Assembly (NCBI RefSeq): GCF_963576675.1
Contig: NC_088918.1
Coordinates: 59,849,501-59,913,500 of the forward strand
Source of the DNA: Euphorbia lathyris
Lineage: Eukaryota; Streptophyta; Magnoliopsida; Malpighiales; Euphorbiaceae
Direction: 5' to 3'
DNA length: 64,000 nt
The notes beneath the pieces were generated by a model. The model was not told where the DNA came from. It was given only the letters and a program-made list of their open reading frames with translations, and made no database searches. Shown piece by piece: positions 33,723 to 44,229 of this stretch. Both the position numbers and the translations under genes were made by a program. Position 1 is the first letter of the stretch. Each line of letters opens with the position of its first letter.

Positions 33723-35528
33723 TCACCCTCTCCCATTCTCAAGTAAAAGATCAGCCACGGTCAAATTCTCCATTCCAGGGACCATGAATGAATTTATGCA
33801 AAAATCCTCAAGACTGGGTACCCATGCATCCTTCCAAACTCTAATAGACCTGCCATTTCCCACTCTCCATCTAGTTCCTTTTCTCAATATGCTAAGACCC
33901 TCCCATATACTTCTCCAAACCATACTAGGATTATTGCCTAATTTAGAGAAAAGTAAGTCGTCCCTAGGAAAATATTTAGCTTTGAACATTCTACTTACTA
34001 AAGTATTTGGGAATTTTAGCAATTTCCAACCCTGCTTTCCTAACATTGCCAGGTTAAACACATGTAAATCTTTAAAACCCATCCCTCCTGAATCTTTAGG
34101 CCTACACAATTTACCCCAATCAAACCAATGTATGTTTTTTCTTCCTTCAGGTTTCATACCCCACCAAAAGGAATTCATTAATTTTTGCAACTCATCACAG
34201 ATAGATAAAGGTAAAAGGAACGTACTCATACAGAAGGTTGGCAAGGCCTGGGCAACAGATTTGAGTAGCACCTCTTTCCCTGCCTGTGATAGGAATTTTA
34301 AGCCCCACGCACCAAACTTCTTGCGCAGTCTATCGACCAGGAAAGAGAAAATCCGGCGCTTCGAGCGACCGATAAGTGAAGGAAGCCCCAGGTATCGCCC
34401 AGTATCTAGAGGAGTTAACACACTCAAAATCGATTTGATCTCACTTCTCACTTCCTCTGACGTATTTAAACTGAAGAAGATCCCTGATTTATTCAAATTT
34501 ACAGCCTGCCCTGATGGCACTTCATAATCAGTCAAGATCTCCATTACCTTTCTAGCCTCCTCTGCAGTTGCCCCAAAGAATAAGAAACTGTCGTCAGCGA
34601 AAAAGAGATGTGTTACGGCTGGCGCTCTGTTGCAAATCCTGCATCCCGAGATTAGCCCTTCATCTTCAGCTTTCCTTATTAGTTTAGATAAGACTTCGGC
34701 ATACAGTATGAAGAGATAGGGTGATAGTGGGTCTCCTTGTCGCAGGCCTCTTCCTAGGACAACCTGATCAGAACAATCCCCATTCACTGCCACCTTGTAA
34801 TTCACTGTTGTGATACACATCATCATCCATCCAATCCAAATCTCGTGAAATCCCATCCTAGTCATAACTGCTTTCAGAAAATCCCAATCAACTCTATCAT
34901 AGGCCTTACTTATGTCAATTTTTAAAGCAGCCTGGCCATTCCTCCCTCTATTCAATCTTTTCATGAAGTGTATGCTCTCAAAAGCCACCTGAACATTATC
35001 AATTATAGACCTGCCTGGAATAAAAGCAGACTGGGTTTCGCCAATAATTTGAGGGAGGATCTTTTTCAAACGATTGGCTAAGGCCTTTGCAATAATTTTA
35101 TAAATGACATTGCATAAAGAGATAGGGCGAAACTCCTTAAGCATTCGAGGGTTGTCAATCTTAGGTATAAGGGCGATTGTAGTGTCGTTTACCCCTTTAG
35201 GAAATTCTCCCTCCTGGAGCCACTTTGCACAGGCTGCCCCCACTTCTGCCCCCATTGTTTCCCAAAAAGCTTGGAAAAAACCCGGATTTAGCCCATCAGG
35301 ACCAGGTGATTTGTTAGGACTCATTGAGAAAAGTGCTTGTTTAAATTCCTCCAGTTCAAACGGGGCAACAAGTAAATCATTTGTGGGGGATTCAATAAGT
35401 GTATCAATTACCTGGACCGTATCCACTCTTGTCAAATTTGAAGCAGAGAAGACCTCCTGAAAATACCTCTGCGCATGGTCCAATAAATCAGCCTGATTTT
35501 CGATCACCCCCCCCCCCATTCTCATCAA
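33723..35528 (-). pseudogene. LINE ORF2: reverse transcriptase
   Basis: A 601-codon open frame with the full non-LTR reverse transcriptase: SPGPDGLNPGFF (about 74-85), RPISLCNVIYKI (134-145), SAFIPGRSIIDN (167-178), KIDISKAYDRVDWDFL (203-218) with the first catalytic Asp, GDPLSPYLF (265-273), and FADD (310-313) with the catalytic Asp pair. A thumb-like region and MVWRSIWEG follow. The frame begins in the run of C near 35507-35518, where the reading shifts relative to the upstream part. All catalytic residues that I can place are present. Confidence 0.92.
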
Positions 35529-35813
35529 TTAGTGAGGCAATCCGGTTCTGTTGTCTTCTTGCTTTGACATGAGCATGGAAGAAGTGTGTATTTCTGTCCC
35601 CTTCAGTCAACCAGAACACTTTAGCCCTCTGCCTCCAATGAGTCTCTTCAGCTTCCAGGATATCATTAAGTTTTCTTTTGGCAAAGAAATAGGAGGCAAT
35701 GGAATCCCTATCACTGCTACCATGTAATCTTTCCATTTCGGTTCTCCATTTTCTAATCTGGCTTTTAAATCTCGTATTAAAACCCTTTCCCTATTCTGCC
35801 ATTTTCTGCACAC
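35488..35813 (-). pseudogene. LINE ORF2: endonuclease-RT linker, frameshifted
   Basis: Two overlapping frames (35813-35607, 35736-35488) together cover the linker: RERVLIRDLKARLENGEPKW, then HWRQRAKVFWLTEGDRNTHF, a block conserved in plant LINEs just upstream of the reverse transcriptase. At least two shifts are needed to join it to its neighbours. Confidence 0.75.
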
Positions 35814-36645
35814 AATCCTCCAATTTCTCTTTCACAGGTTTACCCGACTGCCCTCTCCATTGCCTAATTACCAGATTCCGAAATTCCTGCTCTTTAAGCC
35901 AAGATTCCTCAAAGAAGAATCTGTTTCCTCTACCTCTACTTCTCGCCCTCTCCAGACAGAGTGAAAGTGGAAGATGATCTGAATACCCTGTCATACAAGA
36001 TTTGAGGTGATAATTTTCAAAACGGTTCAGCCATTCTACTGAAGCGAAGCCCCTATCTAACTTTTCTCTAACCCACATCGGAAAGCCCCTACCTCTTTCC
36101 CATGTAAATGGGTTACCATTCAGCTCCAGCTCACACAAACCACACTCCTCGATTGCTTTGGCAAAGTCCTGCATTAAAAGGTAGGGGTAGTTGGCTCCCC
36201 CATCCTTTTCAGAAGTGTTAAGAATGCAATTGAAATCCCCTATCACAACCCACGGAAGAGAAGCATCTCTAGCCAAACTCCTTAATAGCTCCCATGACTC
36301 TCCATACCTACTACGGTCAGCAAACCCGTAGAAGCCAACAAATCTCCAATCTCCCTGGACCGGATCAGAGATAATAGCCTCAATATGATGATCAGAAAAA
36401 CTTTTGACCACCACCTGTGACCCTGCTTTCCACAGCAACGCTAATCCACCACTGCGACCTCTTCTGCACACAGGGAATGCTCCCTCAAACTTCAACTGTT
36501 GTTTAATGACACATAACCTCTGATCCTCCACCAATGTTTTCATTAAAAATACAATACTGGGACTTTGGGAAGAAACAAGCTCCTTCAGAGAGCGAACTGC
36601 CCGGTGGTTTCCCAAGCCACGACAGTTCCAGCTTAAACAACTCAT
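35791..36645 (-). pseudogene. LINE ORF2: AP-type endonuclease
   Basis: The frame starts MSCLSWNCRGLGN (N of the metal site), then FLMKT at 33-37, where this family normally has a catalytic Glu (ET); here Lys stands at 36. Further on are IGDFNCILN and YSDHLPLSL with the Asp-Asn and Asp-His catalytic groups. It nicks the target DNA for target-primed reverse transcription. The Glu-to-Lys change should inactivate it. The frame ends near 35791 before the linker. Confidence 0.88.
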
Positions 36646-36882
36646 TCTCCTTGGCGGCCCTGCATTTTAGGGCTCGCCGATTCATTCTCTGTAAAAATCC
36701 CCTTATCCTTTCCAGGAACAGAGATTTCCTTCTCCTGTCCACTCTCCCCTTCCTTCTCCCTTCCCTCACCCTGACCCTCCCTTCTTCTCTTTCTAATATC
36801 GTTTAATTCCATCTCAGTGTCCTCACCCTTATCTCCCCCTTCCTCTCCCATTTTCCCTCCACCCTCATCTTCTAACATGATC

Positions 36883-37231
36883 TTAAAAAATGGCCCTGAG
36901 ATTGGGCAGATCAGCACCTCCCTCTCCCCTTCCCCAACATATTTGTTTGATCCCCTCTCCCCTCTCCCCTCTCATTGTGTTAGTTATATCCCTCATGACC
37001 CCCATACCTCCTCCTCTCATACCTCCAAATCCCCTCTGACTCCCTCCTATCATACTGCCCCCATTGCTCTCTCTTAACCATTTTGCCCCACTTTGATCCC
37101 CTCCTTTTCTAATAGGGGCCTTTAGCCATTCCCCCCACTCTCTCTGAATTTCCCCCTGCAGGTTGAAAACTTTTTCACAAAAGCGTTCCGTATGACCCAG
37201 GCATCCACACACATAGCAAAAGATCCCCAAT
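36883..37231 (-). pseudogene. LINE ORF1: zinc-knuckle end (5'-truncated)
   Basis: The frame opens with FCYVCGCLGHTERFCE, a CCHC zinc knuckle (C-x2-C-x4-H-x4-C) as found at the end of plant LINE ORF1, followed by a Gly-rich, basic tail. The insertion boundary cuts ORF1 directly before the knuckle. Confidence 0.75.
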
Positions 37232-37490
37232 TGCATGCTATTTTTTTTAAAAAAAAATTTCTATACAGATCTAATATGTGGATAAATAAGAAAATAATTA
37301 TTTCTCTTATTTTTCACATATAAAGTATATATGAAAAAAATAATTAAAATAATTATCATACGTCAAAAATTATGTCATATAAGAAGAATTAACAAAATAG
37401 ATAAATTTTTATCCAAAATCGATTAAATGTCACATGAAAATATACAAGAGGCATATCACAAAATTTTGGACACTAAACCTTTATGCCTAT

Positions 37491-38836
37491 AAATAAGTGT
37501 TTAAACTATTAAATTAAATGATTTGGATGGTTATCGAACAAGAACAATATCCAAGTCTCTGAACAAGGGGCTAATTAGAAAGGGACAGTCCAAATACATC
37601 ACTGAAAATATTCCCGCTGATAACAAACGGAAACATAAGATCCAATGAATAATGATTATTGAGATCTCCTATATAAAAACATTAAAGATCCGTTTGTTTT
37701 ATCTACTCTTACTGTTTCGGATTCTCTGCTTGTAAAATGCTTATTCAGTTCTGTGTAGATTATCTAACTTTCATCAGAGTTCCAATGGGGATGATCAGCT
37801 TATTTTTTTCATAGGTTTCTCAACTTGGACCGAACCTCATAGAAGGCCCACATCACTTATGAAAAACATTAACATGGATTATTTTTAAAGTAATTTTCAT
37901 AAGAAATAGCAAGTTAATTTGGAGTAAATTGATGTTACCAAAACTTAAGGGTGAGCCAATAAAAATGAGGTGCAAATTGTTGAATAGGGATAGAGGTGTG
38001 TTTAGTTTAGACAATTGAGGAATACATGGTAATTATGGAAAATAAGCAAAAAGAAGAAGATAGGAAAATTAAATACCCCAAGAAAAAAGAAGAAACAAAG
38101 CACATGTATGTTCTGATCATCCACCGACAACTCATCTTCTTTCCTTTCACAACTTGACCCATTTTCTACATCAATCTCTCTCTAACACTATTTATCTGTT
38201 TCCTCATTTCCCAGGATTTCATCAACCCTCCCATCCTTGTCATCTTTACTTCTATACCAATATTAAAGGATGCAACCTCTACTTACCAAATTATATTAAT
38301 CTCTTAGTCCTTAGGTCTCATTAGCTTTTAAACTTGTTTAAACTACTTAAATTTAGTTTCAATGCACATTTTGAAGCAGCTCTTATTATATTAAGCTCAA
38401 ACTACATTTCAAAGTCATGGTTGATACTTTATTTTCCTACCATTAAACGGCATAGTACCATCTACTCAACTTTAAAGTAAAATAGGAGGAAAAGATTAAG
38501 TAATAATAATATAGTAATTAGAAAAAACAGAGTCTTACAATGATAATAGCTGCGGGCTACAAGCTACTGGGTATCTTTAACCACAATAGCAAAACCAGCC
38601 GCTTCAGCATCAGCTAATTCTTTCTTAAACTTCAAGATCAGCCTTTCAATTCTCACAAAACACCTTAACTATTCTACCAACAATTCTCTCTCTCTATTTA
38701 ATTCAATTCAATACTCCCTTCCCCACACACACTTGCTTCTAATTTCCCCACAGAAAATTCAGGAAAATTGAAGCTCTTGATGCTACTATATTATATATAT
38801 AAAAAAAAAAGCAAAAAATAAAGGATCAGATTCAGA
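37491..38836. other. Non-coding stretch and 3' flank of expansin gene
   Basis: No gene is seen. The part next to 38837 will hold the 3' UTR of the expansin; a TATATATATA run lies at about 38790-38800. CACACACAC lies near 38724-38731. Confidence 0.5.
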
Positions 38837-40218
38837 TCAGACGCGGAAATTCTTTCCGATGAAGGTCTGCCCGAACTGCCAATTTGATGGAGCGATGTTC
38901 CATGAAGTAGAAGTCCTCCTATCACTTCCGGTGACTCTGAACGATAGCTTTTGCCCCACTAGGACTGAATTCGATTGCCAGTTTTGTCCCCAGTTTCTGC
39001 TCATCGTTATCCATCCTGTGTTTGTTCCCTTTATGCTCACCTTCACTATGTCTCCTGCTCCGGCCACGTTTGTCACCAGTACTAGGTTGAAGTATCGGAA
39101 TCCGTTTATCGTGAATCTAATTCCTCCACTCTTCCGGCATGGAACCCTGCAATTTTGTTTTATCTCATATGTTAGATCCACCATAAATTAAGATCTATAT
39201 TTTCTAGATCTAAAATTTTATATAATTATATAATACTCCTAAGGTTATTTAGGTCTTTTGATTGGTCAAATAGGGCCAAAAAGGAGAAACGGCTATGGCC
39301 GCTTTTCGAAGAGTAGTTGTTTTCATGCTTTGTTTGTTTCCCGAGAAAGCGAAGGGAAAAACTAACGACTGATGAGTGATGATTAACAGTGACTTAAGCT
39401 TAATTTAAGCTAAGCATGATTAGTTAATTAAAAATGACAAAGTACACTTAAACTTAAACTTGAACTCACCGGCGAAATGCGACGGGGACGATCCCGGCAC
39501 GGTACTCGGCGATCTTCAAAAACATAGGCATGGCTAGATCGAAATGAGGGCGGGGAGGGTTACACCACCCGCCGTTGTCGCTTGCCTGAGCAAAATTTGG
39601 TGGACAGAAGTTGGTCGCCGTTATAAGTATGGACGGACTTCCGGGATGGCACCATCTAGGATCATCGGCGCATTTTAGCTCAAAGCAAGCGCCGCAACTC
39701 AGGCCATTGTTGAACAGTGCTGTGCTTAGTGCTGCAGTGTTCACTCCATACCCTTGGCTATACAGATTCCCGTATCCACACGCGCCACCTGTGTACGCAA
39801 CATTGTCGTTTAGTTAACTAAAATTTGCGTTTAATCCCAAAACAAAGGAATACAAGTAGAAGTAGAGAAAGCAAGAAATTGAAATTTCAAAAACGGAAGA
39901 GCGGCGATTTTGAAACTTGAACAGATCCAAAACCATTTATGATAGATTTGTTACCAAAATGTGGGTGGAAAGAGGCGTTTTCATGAATAAGAAAGTGAAC
40001 TAGTAAAGTAGGTCGTTAACACCAAAAAATTGGGGGAAATGCTTAAAAGTAGGGTGGGAGGAAAACATACCCATAGTTCCAGAGGCGTCGCTGCCGCCGT
40101 AGAAAGTAGCATGAGCACTCTCCCAAGCACCACCGGAGTAAACACCCGGAATTCTGGCATGAACGGCCATGAAAAGAGATAACAGAGACGTAATGCAGAG
40201 GACATTGAAATGGGCCAT
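38837..40218 (-). CDS. EXPA: Alpha-expansin (EXPA4/6-like), 3 exons
   Basis: Alpha-expansins loosen plant cell walls at acid pH by disrupting cellulose-xyloglucan contacts, without hydrolysis. Exons on the minus strand are 40218-40071, 39788-39470 and 39146-38837, with GT-AG introns; joined they encode 258 residues, the usual length. Residues 1-21 form a signal peptide (hydrophobic ITSLLSLFM, cut after VHA). The six-stranded barrel domain has [20 protein letters not shown], the Cys set of the family and HFDLAMP at 131-137. The C-terminal wall-binding domain (about 165-258) has [10 protein letters not shown] and ends [16 protein letters not shown]. It resembles the EXPA4/EXPA6/EXPA16 group, but the exact number is not settled. 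No defects are visible. It acts alone in the wall; its neighbours are mobile DNA. Confidence 0.95.
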
Positions 40219-40302
40219 GGTAGACTGAGAGGAGAGAGAGAGGATTTAGGGTTTAGTGTTGAAATGGGTGCGAATGAGGAAAGCGGGAAGAAGGTGAGGG
40301 GG

Positions 40303-40310
40303 TATTTATG
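40303..40310 (-). promoter_or_regulatory. TATA-like box of expansin gene
   Basis: CATAAATA on the minus strand lies about 85 bp before the start codon, a plausible TATA position with a short 5' UTR. Confidence 0.4.
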
Positions 40311-41124
40311 GAGAAAGGAGAGGGGAATTTTCCAAAGGTAAGACTCAGGATCTGAAATTAAATTACTTTACTTTGTAATTAATGCTATTATTATTTACTG
40401 CTTTGTTTAGTTTAAAATCTTTTTTATTTTTATTTTTATTATTAATGGAATTGAGAAAATAACACGAATAGCGGAATAGGAATAGGTTTGAGATGGCCCA
40501 CAGACATTGGCGCTTTCTCACTTCTCATGTTGTTATAGTTTTCTCGGGCCAATCCAATTCCCACTTGAATCTTTATGTTCATTTTCAAACTTACAAATAC
40601 TAGTATTAGTCAAAATCTATAATTACACTTTTAATTTGAAATTTTCCAGGGAAAATTACAAAATTGGGTCAAATGGAAGGCCAATTTACATATTTACCCA
40701 TTTACTAATTCTACTACATATCTAGACTGATTTTATGTGACTTTCCAAAAATACCTTCAATATTTACGCGGGGCTCGCCCCATCCCATCTGACTTCGCAT
40801 ATTCACTCATATGTGAAGCCTGCGAAGTTAATGTTTTGATTTACTTAATGAATTTAGTTCGCATATGCGAAGCTGAAGTTTGTTTTGCTTGATGAATTTA
40901 GTTCGCATATGTGAATGCTGGATATGATTTGAAGCTAATACGCGAAGTGGTATATAACAAAAAATGGCAAACAACAACGGATTCGAACATTAAAATCATA
41001 ACATTATCAAAATTTACAACAAGATTGCCACAATAACAACATTCAAATTATAATATTATCAAAATTTACAACAAGATTGCCACAATGAACTCTACTAACT
41101 AATCATTTCAAAGTGAACATAACT

Positions 41125-41229
41125 AATCCGGTACCAATTTTGAATCGGATGAGTAATCTTGGTGTGCACCATGGCACACATCCAATGCACACCAAGATTA
41201 CTCATCCGATTCAAGATTGGCACCGGATT
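41125..41229. repeat. Hairpin with 43-bp arms
   Basis: Arm 41125-41167 (AATCCGGTACCAATTTTGAA onward, to GGTGTGC) is repeated inverted at 41187-41229 with two mismatches and a 19-bp loop. It lies inside family-B copy 2. Confidence 0.9.
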
Positions 41230-41243
41230 AAGTTAGGTCCAGT

Positions 41244-41672
41244 TTGAAGATTGGCACCATGGGATGGACGTGTCCCATGGTGCACCCCGAGATTGACACA
41301 ACCTCTCCTAACGAATCATTTCGGAGTGAATCTGTCAATCTTGGGGAAGTTCATCCCTATACAGGAAGGAAAATCATCTCCCTTGCAGCCCAGTACGCCG
41401 CCTTCCAGAAAGGGATGTTACGTATTCAACCATCTACAGAAAAAATTAATCGTGTTAGGCAGGGAAAAAGACGATTTTTGCTTCGCGAAATGAAAATTAG
41501 CGAAGCATGCGAATGTAAATGTGCAGGGGAAGAGGTGATTTTACTTCGCATATCACTTTTTTCGCGAAGTCTGCGAGGTCTGAAATGTGAATATCTACGT
41601 CGCATATCGATGCTTTCGCGAAGTCTGCGAGGTCTGAAACGTGAGGATCTATTCGCAAACTTCGCGAACTAA
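41244..41672 (+). other. Shared open frame in family-B copy 2
   Basis: A 142-codon frame; residues with PYTGRKIISLAAQYAAF and QPSTEKINRV match the frame in copy 1. After this the frame runs into the TTCGCGAA repeats (LRGLKCEYLRRI, repeated). No family is recognised. Confidence 0.35.
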
Positions 41673-41815
41673 TCGATTCGCGAGGTAGATCCGTACGTTT
41701 CAGACTCTTTCTCTTCGCAGATCTTCGCGAAATCATCAATTCACGAAGTAGATCATCACTTTCCAGGCTCGTTCTCTTCGCAAAGCTTAGCGAAACCATC
41801 GATTGCGAAGTGAAT

Positions 41816-42061
41816 TCATGAAAAAACGCAGGAAAAAAAACAGATACTTACATTTTTCGCCCCTTTCACCCCCAAAAGCGACAATAACAATATGATAACA
41901 TGGGAAGAACGAAGGAAATAACGTAGAAAAACTATTTCTTTGATGGTAACAAGAAGAAAGAAACCAAGCAACGAACAGGAAGATGAAAAACCATTTACTC
42001 GTTTTCTAGGGTTGGGAAGTTGCAGAATCAAGAGATGAAGAGATGAAAAAGAGAAATTCAT
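41816..42061 (-). other. Ser/Leu-rich open frame in family-B copy 2
   Basis: Matches 27042-27227 of copy 1: MNFSFSSLHLLILQL, PRKR, SSSCSLLGFFLLVTIKE. It is unknown whether it is ever translated. Confidence 0.35.
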
Positions 42062-42344
42062 TGTGATTTTGACTAAATGGTGCAGATTTCGTGCAATTTA
42101 AAGGAAGAAAGGAAGATCAAAAGTCTTTAAATCATTAATGCATGAGCAACTTTTCGCATAACCAAGGAGATGGGGGGAGCGGCGATTCGCGAGTGGTGGA
42201 AGTGGGAAGGTTATGGGTATTTTTGGAAAGTCACACAAAATTAGTATAGATATGTAGTAGAATTAGTAAATGGGTTAAATATGTAAATGAGCCTCCCATT
42301 TGATCCAGTTTTGTAATTTTCCCAATTTTTCAGCTTTCGAGATT

Positions 42345-43512
42345 AAGGCTCTGTATGGTAAAGAGCGTTTGGGATAAAAAGAACGGTTTTGATCAATTTT
42401 AGCGGTTTGACCATTGAAACCGTTGATTGGAGTGTTTGGTGGAGAGAGTTTTTGGACGAAAACGCTAATTTAGAAAAAAACTCTTTTTATGAGCTTTTTC
42501 AATTAGTGTTTTGCAATATTAAAATTAATGGACTTCTTTATCCCTAATAGATAGACTCCTCCTCCAGCCAAATAAACGTTTCATTCGACCCTCTCATCTT
42601 CTCCTGCGCTTTTCTTCAATTTTTTGCTTCTTGCGACCTTAGGAAGAAATCTGGGAATCTGTTTATTGCAGAAGATTTTTTTTTTTGAAGAAGCTCTTCA
42701 TCAAGGAGGTTAGAGCATCTCCAACAGCCTCTTAAATTGGCTCTTAAGTTCAAATTTGAGGAGGGAGAATGAAAATTCATCTCTAACAGCCTCTTAGTGG
42801 CCCCTCAAATCACTAAGAGCCTCTCCATCCTCTCTATTAATAGAGAGTCTCTCTCCACCTCTTAGTGCCTCCTAACTTCATTTTTTATTAATAATTTATT
42901 ATTGATGTGTCTCTCTCCTCACACTATTGGTAATGTAACAAGAAAAAATAATCTTAATAATAAAATAATAAATAAGGAGTGAATATAAAGAGTATTGTTG
43001 GAGATGATATATCTTAGCCACTCTTAAATCATTAAGAGTGAATTATTTATATTATTTTTAGAGAGCTCACTAAGAGTCTCTTGGAGATGCTCTTAGTTGA
43101 TTAATTTTTGTTTGCTTGCATAAGATTTTCTTCTTATTGATCATATGGTGTAAAGATAGAAATTTTAAATTTCAATACATAAAACACTATAGGTCATAAT
43201 TTTTATTTAGTAGAAATCTAAAATTATCCTGTAGAACACTTGTATCTACTAATCAAAGTAAAACACATATTTTTGTGCGATGTAGGGCATATTTTGTTAA
43301 TAGAACAGTAAAAGAACATCGTTGTTATCCAAAAAATATTTTTATGTATTAAAAAAAGAAATGCTCTTATTCGTCTTTTTGCACAAACCGTTATTATCAA
43401 TCAGCTAATTTTTATCGAATAGGTCTACACAAACAGCTAGTCAAATCAGCTAACAGCTAATGTAATCAGCTAATAACTAACAGCTAACAGCTAATTCCTA
43501 AACAGGGCATAA
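42345..43512. mobile_element. Possible hAT-like element interrupted by a MITE
   Basis: The left end AAGGCTCTGTATGGTAAAG and the right end CCTAAACAGGGCATAAGG look like inverted hAT-type termini, with repeated CAGCTAA/TTAGCTG near the right end. A Harbinger-type MITE sits inside. A clear 8-bp duplication was not found, so the call is tentative. Confidence 0.35.
42713..43092. mobile_element. Harbinger/Tourist-type MITE
   Basis: Starts GAGCATCTCCAACAGCC and ends with CTTGGAGATGCTC, flanked by TTA at 42710-42712 and 43093-43095. The length is 380 bp. It is related by termini to 23374-23697. Confidence 0.85.
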
Positions 43513-44229
43513 GGCGTGTTTGGTTGTTTCTTTTCATGTCCATGTTTACCTTTTTATTTTAGAATAGAGAGTTTTAAATGGTTGGTTAGAGAGCTTTCAT
43601 TTGTTTTTTACACTTGAAAAGTAGTACCTCATCAATTCTCTTATATATGTCATTCTAACAAATTAGTTTTTTCGCAAGATATACGTCATTCTACAATTCC
43701 AAAAACTTTTAATTTAGTTTTTTTTTCAAATATTAATTTTCATTTATATTGGTACATGTGTTTTTTGATATATCAATGTTTATTTCCTAATAGTGATATG
43801 AGAGAGAATTTTTTTTAGTTAACCAATATATTTCTTAATTTATATGAAATACCTTAAAATGACTTATATAAGGGAATTGAGGGAGTAACATTTTATAAAA
43901 GCAGTGAATCTCTACTTTTTTAAAATCATTTTTTTTCTAATATCAAACAATAAACAATAAGTAAACCAAATGTATCCTAAGTTTCTAATTATTTTATTTT
44001 ATTTTATAGAAGGATAATTTTAGATGCCTCATTTGTTAAGTTTTTAAGTTAAATTTTAGAGAGTTTATAGTTTAATTCAAAAAGTTTCTTAATTCGTTGT
44101 CAAATCACTCAGAGCTATTTTTATATTGATTCACATATACTAAAAAAAAAAAAAAGTTCCCAACTTTCCCAACTAAAATTAGTATTTAATAAATGCAAAA
44201 GTAATTTTCTTAAATATGGGGAAACTGTT
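43513..44229. other. AT-rich stretch without genes
   Basis: No gene is seen. TGTTTGGTTG at 43518 may be a further MITE end. Confidence 0.4.

Larger units (their letters stand above)
32414..37231 (-). mobile_element. L1-type LINE, 5'-truncated, with 17-bp target duplication
   Basis: The LINE runs on the minus strand from within ORF1 (37231) to its tail (32414). TGCATGCTATTTTTTTT flanks it at 32397-32413 and 37232-37248. The order is ORF1 zinc knuckle, endonuclease, reverse transcriptase, zf-RVT, RNase H. At 4.8 kb it lacks only the start of ORF1. ORF2 is broken by a few frameshifts but the protein sequence is well preserved, so it is a relatively recent insertion. Confidence 0.9.
32210..37490. 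mobile_element. Diverged TIR element interrupted by the LINE
   Basis: The flanks of the LINE are inverted copies of each other. The left part (32225-32395) has CCAAAATTTTGT, GTGACATTTGACC and ATTTTGAATG. The right part (37375-37490) reads the same way on the minus strand (CCAAAATTTTGTG, GTGACATTTAATCG, ATTTTGGAT). They also resemble the TIRs of the element at 22855. The outer boundary and duplication could not be fixed. Confidence 0.5.
40649..42323 (-). mobile_element. TIR element family B, copy 2
   Basis: Inverted ends GGGAAAATTACAAAATTGGG (left) and GGGAAAATTACAAAACTGG (right), about 130 bp. Flanks are AATTTTCCA (40640-40648) and AATTTTTCA (42324-42332), one mismatch in 9. The inside matches copy 1 in the opposite direction, with six TCGCGA sites between 41483 and 41730, the two shared frames, a 43-bp hairpin at 41125-41229 and a TTCGCATATGCGAA palindrome at about 40860. 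It lies about 430 bp upstream of the expansin start codon. Confidence 0.78.

Noticed and set aside
33667..34527. 286-codon plus-strand frame
   Set aside because: It lies opposite the LINE reverse transcriptase, which has all catalytic motifs on the minus strand; a shadow of real coding sequence.
38859..39191. 110-codon plus-strand frame
   Set aside because: Antisense of expansin exon 3.
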